The notes beneath the pieces are model-generated. The model saw only the letters and a program-made list of their open reading frames with translations, did no database searches and was not told where the DNA came from. A stretch of 35,598 bases of DNA from Flavobacteriia bacterium (GTDB taxonomy: Bacteria; Bacteroidota; Bacteroidia; Flavobacteriales_D; Crocinitomicaceae): positions 1-35,598 of the forward strand of contig RFQF01000002.1 of NCBI GenBank assembly GCA_009925805.1. Reading direction: 5' to 3'. The position numbers and the translations under genes were made by a program. How positions within the stretch are numbered: position 1 is the first letter of the stretch; each line of letters starts with the position of its first letter. Below are positions 27,246 to 33,865 of the stretch, piece by piece.

Positions 27246-29537
27246 TTGAAAAGTAAAAGTGCAGTTTTTCTCGGTTTTTTTTGTTGCTTCTTATCTTTCC
27301 TAGGTTTTGGACAAAAGAAAGTAGGATTGGTGTTGAGCGGCGGAGGTGCTACGGGATTAGCCCACATCGGCGTGTTAAAAGCGCTCGAAGAGCAGCATAT
27401 TCCAATCGATTATATATGTGGAACATCTGCTGGAGCTTTGGTTGGCGCCTTGTATGCTTGCGGAATGAGTCCTTCAGAAATTGAGGCCTTAGTTACTTCC
27501 AAGAAATTCCAAGAAATGGCCAAAGGAGTTATCCCCACGGGAAGGCGTTACCTCTACCGGGAAAAAAACCCGGATGCTTCCATGATTTCCCTTCCTTTTT
27601 CCTTTGACTCATTACTTAGTAAAGCGCTGCCCATGAATTTTGTGCAGCCCATGGCGTTGGATTTTGAAATGTTTCGCTTAATGGGCCAATCCGGGGCGCT
27701 CGTAGATAAGAATTTTGACAGTTTATTCGTCCCGTTTCGCTGTGTTGCGAGTGATATAAAAAACAAACGCTCGGTGGTATTCGGTTCGGGGGATTTAAAT
27801 GCAGCGGTACGAGCCTCGATGACCTATCCAATGTATCTAAACCCAATTAAAATCAACGGTGTTATTTATTTCGATGGCGGACTTTACAACAATTTCCCCG
27901 TGGATGTAATGTACGAAAAGTTCAACCCCGATTTTATTATCGGAAGTAATGTTTCTTCCAATTCCGTTGTCAAAGATGAAAATGATTTTCTTGGGTTGAT
28001 TGACCAAATGACCCGGTTTCCTACCAATTATCAATTGCCATGTGAAAACGGTATCATCATTCGGCCAAATCCATCCGTAAGCACCTTTGATTTTTCCTCG
28101 GCAGATAAAGCCATAGCGGAGGGATATTTGAGCACGCTTCGGGTCATAGACTCCATTAAATTGCAAGTAGGGAATCGCTCGGATTCCGTGTTACTTGAAA
28201 TCAAAAGAAGTCGGTTCCGACAAAACGCAGAGCGTCATCCAATTACGAGCGTTGCTCCAAGTATCCAAGGCGCCAAAGCGAAAGAATACATCATACATTC
28301 ACTCCTAAATCCCCATGCGAAGAAACCCTTACGATGGAATGAATTGGAACAACGTTATTACAAGCTTTATGCGGCGGAACAGATTGATTTTATGTATCCG
28401 AAAGTTTCGTTAAAGGCAGACAGCACATTTAACTTGGAACTTCAGGTTCGTAAATCCAAACCTTTTAAAATGGCCATTGGAGGTCATTTATCTTCACGTC
28501 CGGTGAATACAGGATATTTAGGATTGACCTACAGGCATCTTGGGAAATTCGCAACGTCCATTCATGGAGAGTCGTATTTTGGTAAGTTTTATGGCTCGGT
28601 GCGCGGCGAGGTGAATTTCGATTTCCCTGGGGTATTTCCTGTGAGTTCAAGTGCTTACTTTACCATGAACCGATGGGATTATTACCGAAGTTATGCCACC
28701 TTTTTTGAGGATGTGAAACCTTCATTCTTGGTCCAAAATGAGATGTATTACGGGGTTAAATTTAAGCATCCGCTGCTGGCGAATTCAAGAGGCGAATTGG
28801 ATCTGCGCTTATTTTCTTTGGAAGATGATTATTATCAGACCTTGAATTTTTTAAGTACCGATACTACGGATATTACCTATCTGAAAGGCAATTTGGTTTC
28901 CTATGAAATCACCGACAATGCCTTGAACCGCAAACAATTCGCCAATGAAGGTCATTTTGTGCTTTTCAAGGCGAAGTTTTTATCCGCGTTGGAAACCACC
29001 ATCCCTGGCACAACGGCCCAATTTGATTCCACAGTTCGAAAGCAGCACGATTGGTTGAATATCAATTTCGAAGCCCAGTATTATTTTCTTAATACCCCCC
29101 ATTTTCATCTCGGGTTTCATGCAAAGGCCATGTTGAATTCGCAGTCCTTGTTTGCGAATTATACAGCGAGTTTACTTTCCATGCCTACACTTAATGTAAT
29201 TCCTGATTTGGAAACCTATTTTTTTAAGGAATATCGATCACCGCAATTTGTGTGTTTGGGGAGTAATTTAGTGTTTCCCATCATCAAATCCCTGGAAGCA
29301 CGCCTTGATGCCTATTATTATCAACCCTTTGTGGTTCTTGAAAAACTCAATGACGGTTCTGTTACCTACTCCAAACCCTTTAAAGCTAACAGTTTTCTCG
29401 GCTCGGCCAGTTTATTATATTTTACCCCTTTCGGTCCATTGAGAGCCACCGTGAATTATTTTCCTTTGGCAATCACTCCGTGGAATTTTCAGGTGAGTTT
29501 TGGATACGTCTTGTTCAACGAACGGGCGGTACGCTAG
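27246..29537 (+). CDS. Patatin-like phospholipase fused to an outer-membrane beta-barrel (PlpD/type Vd-like), TTG start
   Basis: The product is 763 residues from the TTG at 27246. A signal peptide (MKSKSAVFLGFFCCFLSFLG, mature near 23) precedes a patatin domain (about 25-330). That domain has the oxyanion motif GGGATG (32-37), nucleophile Ser61 in GTSAG, and the dyad Asp210 in FDGGLYNNFP. The remaining about 400 residues are a BamA/FhaC-like surface-antigen barrel, with many alternating aromatic strands and the final FQVSFGYVLFNERAVR. The family puts a lipid acyl hydrolase at the outer membrane. An in-frame ATG at 27195 is rejected because it lies upstream of the -7 box and adds a non-signal leader overlapping the divergent methyltransferase gene. 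It sits directly upstream of the VOC gene, which has its own -7 box. All catalytic residues are present. Confidence 0.9.
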   Translation: MKSKSAVFLGFFCCFLSFLGFGQKKVGLVLSGGGATGLAHIGVLKALEEQHIPIDYICGTSAGALVGALYACGMSPSEIEALVTSKKFQEMAKGVIPTGRRYLYREKNPDASMISLPFSFDSLLSKALPMNFVQPMALDFEMFRLMGQSGALVDKNFDSLFVPFRCVASDIKNKRSVVFGSGDLNAAVRASMTYPMYLNPIKINGVIYFDGGLYNNFPVDVMYEKFNPDFIIGSNVSSNSVVKDENDFLGLIDQMTRFPTNYQLPCENGIIIRPNPSVSTFDFSSADKAIAEGYLSTLRVIDSIKLQVGNRSDSVLLEIKRSRFRQNAERHPITSVAPSIQGAKAKEYIIHSLLNPHAKKPLRWNELEQRYYKLYAAEQIDFMYPKVSLKADSTFNLELQVRKSKPFKMAIGGHLSSRPVNTGYLGLTYRHLGKFATSIHGESYFGKFYGSVRGEVNFDFPGVFPVSSSAYFTMNRWDYYRSYATFFEDVKPSFLVQNEMYYGVKFKHPLLANSRGELDLRLFSLEDDYYQTLNFLSTDTTDITYLKGNLVSYEITDNALNRKQFANEGHFVLFKAKFLSALETTIPGTTAQFDSTVRKQHDWLNINFEAQYYFLNTPHFHLGFHAKAMLNSQSLFANYTASLLSMPTLNVIPDLETYFFKEYRSPQFVCLGSNLVFPIIKSLEARLDAYYYQPFVVLEKLNDGSVTYSKPFKANSFLGSASLLYFTPFGPLRATVNYFPLAITPWNFQVSFGYVLFNERAVR

Positions 29538-29543
29538 AAATCC

Positions 29544-29551
29544 TACCTTTG
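29544..29551 (+). promoter_or_regulatory. -7 box (TACCTTTG) for the VOC gene
   Basis: This is an exact TANNTTTG match, 13 nt before the ATG at 29565 and just after the phospholipase stop codon. The nearest upstream TTG (29511-29513) is 30 nt away, outside the usual range, so only the -7 element is supported. Confidence 0.45.
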
Positions 29552-29564
29552 TTAAAATTTTTTT

Positions 29565-30623
29565 ATGGATCCAATTATTTGCGGAATTCAACAAATGGGA
29601 ATTGGCGTTCCCGATGTGCAATCGATTTGGGCTTGGTACCGCATGATGTTTGGTGTGGATGTACGAATCTTTGAAGAAGCGGCCGAAGCGCCACTAATGA
29701 CCCAATATACCGGGGGAATCGTTCAATCCCGGACTGCAACGCTCGCATTGAGCATGGACGGCGGCGGCGGTTTTGAGATTTGGCAATACACTAGCAGAAA
29801 TACAGAGAAGCCCACATTTGAGGTGCAATTAGGGGATTTAGGCCTCTATTCTTGCAAAATCAAGTCGCGTAACGTAAATCAAACATATGCCTTCATGCAC
29901 AGCAAAGGTGCGGATTTAGCAAGTGAAGTGGTCGCGGCACCGGACGGAACTTTGTCGTTTTTCGTGAAGGACCCCAACGGGAATCTATTCCAAATCGTAG
30001 AGGGAGAAGGTTGGTTTAGTGAAACTGGTCATCCGTCAAAATGTGGTGGGGTGGCAGGAATTATCCTTGGGGTATCCTCCATGGAACAATCGCTGAAGTT
30101 ATACCGGGATGTCCTCGGGTATGAAACGGTGGTTTACGATGTGACGGATACCTTCGAAGATTTCTCCTCGCTTTCGCAGGGAACGTTCCGACGGGTTAAA
30201 TTAATTCACAGGGAGGCGAGAAAAGGTCCTTTTGCGAAATTACTGGGACCTACCACCATGGAACTCGTGCAATCTATGGATCGCACCGATATACGCCGTA
30301 TCTTTGAAAATCGTTTTTGGGGTGATTGGGGATTTATTCACCTGTGTTTTGATGTGCAGGGAATGGATGCGTTGAAAGCGAAATGCGAAGCAGCGGGATT
30401 CCCTTTCACCGTGGATAGTGCAGAAACTTTTGACATGGGGGAGGCGGGAGGACGTTTTTCCTATATTGAAGACCCCGATGGAGCGTGGATCGAATTTGTG
30501 GAGACGCACAAAGTTCCAGTCATCAAAAAGTTGGGTTGGTACCTTAATTTAAAAAACCGCAAGCCCGGAAAATTCCTTCCCAAGTGGATGTTGAAGGCGA
30601 TGGGATTGAATCGGGTGAAGTAG
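29565..30623 (+). CDS. Two-domain VOC (glyoxalase/dioxygenase superfamily) protein
   Basis: This 352-residue cytoplasmic protein has two vicinal-oxygen-chelate modules, about residues 6-145 and about 160-310. The first contains GIGVPDVQSIWAWYRMMFGV and VKDPNGNLFQIVEGE, and the second GVSSMEQSLKLYRDVLGYETVVYD, FIHLCFDVQGMD and YIEDPDGAWIEFVE. VOC proteins bind a divalent metal with His/Glu residues and act as dioxygenases, isomerases or lyases. Candidate metal ligands are the glutamates in FEIWQY, FQIVEGE and IEFVETH and His338-type positions, but I cannot assign the reaction. A basic tail (KNRKPGKFLPKWMLK) follows the second module. The start at 29565 has a -7 box 13 nt upstream. The gene converges with the DUF5715-like gene, with 42 nt between stops. 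Confidence 0.85.
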   Translation: MDPIICGIQQMGIGVPDVQSIWAWYRMMFGVDVRIFEEAAEAPLMTQYTGGIVQSRTATLALSMDGGGGFEIWQYTSRNTEKPTFEVQLGDLGLYSCKIKSRNVNQTYAFMHSKGADLASEVVAAPDGTLSFFVKDPNGNLFQIVEGEGWFSETGHPSKCGGVAGIILGVSSMEQSLKLYRDVLGYETVVYDVTDTFEDFSSLSQGTFRRVKLIHREARKGPFAKLLGPTTMELVQSMDRTDIRRIFENRFWGDWGFIHLCFDVQGMDALKAKCEAAGFPFTVDSAETFDMGEAGGRFSYIEDPDGAWIEFVETHKVPVIKKLGWYLNLKNRKPGKFLPKWMLKAMGLNRVK

Positions 30624-30665
30624 GCTTATTTTTCATTGAAGCGCTAGCTCGAAACAATTGAATGC

Positions 30666-31445
30666 TCAATGGCAAACAGTTACATGAATGCACTTGGCCT
30701 CAGGGCAAAGAAACAATTTCCCTTCCTGTTGCATTTGGGTTAGGGTCTTTTCCAAAGCCTCGACCGCCGCAGTGCATTGTCCGTTGGGGCTCACTATTCT
30801 ATAAATATCAAAGGCCACTCCATAACAATGTGTCGAGTGATCCTTGGTAGCTGCTCTGGAATACCTCTTTTTTATACGTTCTTGCTGCCGGTGGCTACGC
30901 GTAAGGGAACTGATCACGAAATAGCTCTTTTTTTGCTTAACTTCCGTAATGTTGTTTCTGAACCTTCTTCCCAATTCATACAATCGTTTTCTGGCCAATG
31001 GCGTAAGGTGCGCTGTGCTAAAATTTAGGTAGGAAATACCGAAACCCTCCAACTCCGCTACGGGAACAAGGTGCCCATGACGAATCCAATTAGCCCGCTG
31101 TGCTTCGGTTCGAAGGTAGCGGTTTTGGGTTATTTTTTGCGCAGCCGGTTTGTGAAAGGTAGTATAGTCATCTTTTGATAAATGAAGCGATTCCCAGGTG
31201 CAATCGCACCCTCGGATTGCCTTTAATCGATTCGTTTTTTTAACGAGCTGTCTAGGTAGCCAGTGAGGTTTTTTTATTTCGATGACATAAAAAAATAAAA
31301 GGGTGCAAATCACACCGTAAAGTATCACGGCAAGGGTGGCAAACCGGAAAGCAAGGCTGCGTTTTCGCCAAAGGATGTATGCAATAACCAATAATAAAAG
31401 CCCAAAAAACAGAAGACCAACAACGAAGAATTTTACTGTGATCAT
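30666..31445 (-). CDS. Membrane-anchored DUF5715/M15-like (D,D-peptidase fold) protein
   Basis: This 259-residue protein has two N-terminal membrane helices (about 4-25 and 35-55) and a soluble C-terminal domain, probably periplasmic. The domain contains FVISSLTRSHRQQER (176-190), STHCYGVAFDI (204-214, matching the SxHxxGxAxD zinc motif of M15 peptidases) and CIHVTV (252-257, with the third possible zinc ligand His254). These fit the DUF5715 family, relatives of VanY/peptidase M15 D,D-carboxypeptidases. A peptidoglycan-trimming role is plausible but unproven, since the exact catalytic Glu/Asp cannot be confirmed here. Six cysteines in the soluble part are notable. It follows the YdeI-like gene by 18 nt and is the last gene of the pckA operon. 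Confidence 0.7.
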   Translation of the reverse strand: MITVKFFVVGLLFFGLLLLVIAYILWRKRSLAFRFATLAVILYGVICTLLFFYVIEIKKPHWLPRQLVKKTNRLKAIRGCDCTWESLHLSKDDYTTFHKPAAQKITQNRYLRTEAQRANWIRHGHLVPVAELEGFGISYLNFSTAHLTPLARKRLYELGRRFRNNITEVKQKKSYFVISSLTRSHRQQERIKKRYSRAATKDHSTHCYGVAFDIYRIVSPNGQCTAAVEALEKTLTQMQQEGKLFLCPEAKCIHVTVCH

Positions 31446-31463
31446 GGAATAATTTTCACAGGG

Positions 31464-32102
31464 TTATTTTCGATAGGCATCATGCAATCCATCGCCTCGA
31501 AGAATTAAAGGCGCACACTGCTCAATGCGTGCCGTTCGGGTTTTGGCTTGTTTTGGTTGCGCGAAATGCAACAAATAGGCGCGCTGACGTCCTGGAGTTA
31601 GCTGATAAAAGGCCGTTTTTAACAAAGAATTTTGTCCAAAAGCCTCCATTAATTCTTCCACAATGATTTCGGTTTGAATTCCTTTTTCTACCTTCTTACC
31701 CGCTTTTTCTAAGTCAATAGCTTCGAGAATAAACGCCTTGGCCATGGTGCGTTCTTTCATGAATACTTCCAGTGAGGTGTAGCGCAGTTGTCTTCCCGAA
31801 GTACCATTTTCCGTGGGTTGAAGTAATCGATTTTCTGGGTCGGTGAGGAGTGCGCCTTTCATGAACATGATACTGCAATACTCCATAAAAGCATGAATCA
31901 TCACTACATTTTTGCCCATTACCGTATAACAAGGAACCGACCATTTAACTTCTTCGTTGAGTCCACATTCTAAGACTAATTCACGCATCGCAATCAAAAT
32001 GGGATTCCATTGATGCACGGTACATTTCGGTGTTCCTCCCTTGCTGCACCTTCCGCACCCATCCAATAGGTATTGATCAACTGTGGTAGCTTTAACAGGC
32101 AT
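31464..32102 (-). CDS. DUF1801 + YdeI/OmpD-associated C-terminal domain protein
   Basis: The protein has 212 residues. Residues about 30-120 are a DUF1801 domain (EVKWSVPCYTVMGKNVVMI, then SIMFMKGALLTDP). The C-terminal part (about 145-205) carries the LTPGRQRAYLLHFAQPKQAKTRTARIEQC signature of the YdeI/OmpD-associated (bacteriocin-protection, OmdA) domain. Its N-terminus has four Cys in a short CGRCSKGGTPKC stretch (residues 16-27), a possible metal site. E. coli YdeI has been linked to resistance to cationic peptides, but its mechanism is not clear, and this one may differ. It starts 5 nt after the pckA stop, so it is co-transcribed with pckA. No signal peptide is seen, so it is cytoplasmic. 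Confidence 0.82.
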   Translation of the reverse strand: MPVKATTVDQYLLDGCGRCSKGGTPKCTVHQWNPILIAMRELVLECGLNEEVKWSVPCYTVMGKNVVMIHAFMEYCSIMFMKGALLTDPENRLLQPTENGTSGRQLRYTSLEVFMKERTMAKAFILEAIDLEKAGKKVEKGIQTEIIVEELMEAFGQNSLLKTAFYQLTPGRQRAYLLHFAQPKQAKTRTARIEQCAPLILRGDGLHDAYRK

Positions 32103-32107
32103 GAATC

Positions 32108-33712
32108 CTAGATTTGTGGACCAGCAGCGACAATTTCAGCTGCAGTTTGTGCTTCAAATTTTTTGAAATTCTGTTGGAATTTAATCGCAAGGTTTTTGGC
32201 AGTTTGATCATAAGCAGCGGAATCTTGCCATGTGTTCCGGGGGTTCAATAACTCCGCAGGAACCTCAGGGCAACTTACTGGAATTTCCAGTTGAAAAAAT
32301 GGAATTGTTTCAAAGGTTACATTATCCAAAGCACCTTCCAAGGCAGCAGAAATCATGGCACGTGTGTACCTGAGTTTCATGCGCGACCCCACGCCATAGC
32401 TTCCACCTGTCCATCCGGTATTGATCAGCCATACGCGTACATCGCTTCCGGTGAGTTTTTCTCCCAACAATTCAGCATATTTTCCGGGGTGTAAAGGTAG
32501 AAATGCCGCGCCAAATCCTGCAGAAAAGGTAGTCGTTGGTTCAGTAATTCCCACCTCGGTGCCCGCCACTTTGGCTGTATACCCTGACATAAAATAGTAC
32601 ATCGCCTGTTCCTTCGCTAAACGAGCAATCGGTGGAAGCACACCAAAGGCATCGGCGGTCAAGAAAAAGATGTTCTTCGGAGATTTCCCAATCGAGGGAA
32701 TCACAAGGTTATCGATGTGGTGAATCGGGTAGGATACGCGCGTATTTTCCGTAATAGATCCGTCGGTATAGTCGGGTTCGTTTGAATTCTCATAAAAAAC
32801 CACGTTTTCCAAGAGGGATCCTTCCTTGATGGCCTCATAAATTTGGGGTTCTTTTTCGTGCGTTAAATCAATGGTTTTGGCATAGCAACCGCCTTCAAAA
32901 TTGAATACCTCTTCGTTGGACCAACCGTGTTCGTCGTCCCCGATTAAGCGACGGCTCGGATCGGAGGAAAGGGTTGTTTTTCCGGTTCCCGATAGCCCAA
33001 AAAAGATGGCAGTATCCCCAGCTGCACCGATATTGGCAGAACAATGCATGGAAAGTACACGGTGGTTGTGCGGTAACAGAAAATTCAGGGCCGAGAAGAT
33101 TCCTTTTTTAATCTCTCCGGTGTACCCTGTGCCACCAATCAGAATCATTTTTTTGGAAAAATTGAGGATAGCAAAATTCGATTGTCGCGTTTCATCCACT
33201 GCCGGGTCGGCTAAAAATCCCGGCAAACATAGCACATGCCAGTCAGGGGTAAAGTGCATTAATTCGGAGCTCTCAGGACGTAAAAACATATTGTATGCGA
33301 ACAAGTTGGACCAAGGATATTCCGTAACCACGCGAAGTGGCATGCGAAATTCTTCCGAAGCACATGCATAAGCATCACGCACATACAGAGGGATTTGATT
33401 CGCATAATGAATCATTTTATCGTAGAGTCGGTCGAAGGATTCGGGATGGAAAGGGATATTTACCTCACCCCACCATACCGCTTCTTCCGTAATGGAATCC
33501 CGAACAATGAAGCGGTCTTTTGGAGACCTCCCAGTGAATTTACCCGTGTTAATGGCCAAGGCGCCATTGTTGGCCAGTTGACCTTGATTCAACGTTAATG
33601 TAATTTCTACCAAGGCCTCTGCCGACAGGTTCCAATGAATCGGTTGGTCGCCACCAATACCAAGGTCTGAATACAAACTTGCCGTTTTTTCTTTGTTCAA
33701 TTGTAGTTCCAT
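32108..33712 (-). CDS. pckA: Phosphoenolpyruvate carboxykinase (ATP)
   Basis: This 534-residue cytoplasmic enzyme converts oxaloacetate and ATP into PEP and CO2, the first step of gluconeogenesis. It shows TGRSPKDRF (60-68), the Lys of GYTGEIKKG, the P-loop GLSGTGKTTLS (239-249), the kinase-2 motif GDDEHGWSNEEVF and the adenine-binding ENTRVSYP. Length matches the ATP-type family (about 530-540). The start is the ATG at 33712 (MELQLNKEK). The frame is open to 33736, but that position lies inside the -7 box, so the shorter start is preferred. It has the best promoter in the window, TTG-N17-TAGATTTG, and leads a three-gene operon with the YdeI-like and DUF5715-like genes. It is divergent from the serine-hydrolase gene. 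Confidence 0.97.
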   Translation of the reverse strand: MELQLNKEKTASLYSDLGIGGDQPIHWNLSAEALVEITLTLNQGQLANNGALAINTGKFTGRSPKDRFIVRDSITEEAVWWGEVNIPFHPESFDRLYDKMIHYANQIPLYVRDAYACASEEFRMPLRVVTEYPWSNLFAYNMFLRPESSELMHFTPDWHVLCLPGFLADPAVDETRQSNFAILNFSKKMILIGGTGYTGEIKKGIFSALNFLLPHNHRVLSMHCSANIGAAGDTAIFFGLSGTGKTTLSSDPSRRLIGDDEHGWSNEEVFNFEGGCYAKTIDLTHEKEPQIYEAIKEGSLLENVVFYENSNEPDYTDGSITENTRVSYPIHHIDNLVIPSIGKSPKNIFFLTADAFGVLPPIARLAKEQAMYYFMSGYTAKVAGTEVGITEPTTTFSAGFGAAFLPLHPGKYAELLGEKLTGSDVRVWLINTGWTGGSYGVGSRMKLRYTRAMISAALEGALDNVTFETIPFFQLEIPVSCPEVPAELLNPRNTWQDSAAYDQTAKNLAIKFQQNFKKFEAQTAAEIVAAGPQI

Positions 33713-33733
33713 TGCATTTATTAAAACAAGGTG

Positions 33734-33761
33734 CAAATCTAAAGATATTTGCCGCGTGCAA
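33734..33761 (-). promoter_or_regulatory. Complete Bacteroidota promoter for pckA (TTG-N17-TAGATTTG)
   Basis: On the minus strand a TTG (33761-33759) is followed by 17 nt and then TAGATTTG (33741-33734). This matches the full Flavobacteriia consensus TTG-N17-23-TANNTTTG. The -7 box ends 21 nt before the ATG at 33712 and overlaps the alternative start at 33736, which it rules out. Confidence 0.65.
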
Positions 33762-33865
33762 TGTTAAATTTGAACGGCATTTACCAACAATTCTCCCGCA
33801 AATGTTGAAAACAAAATGCGTTGTGCGGATATAATGGTCTGGATTGCTTTAACTTCGGTATTATG

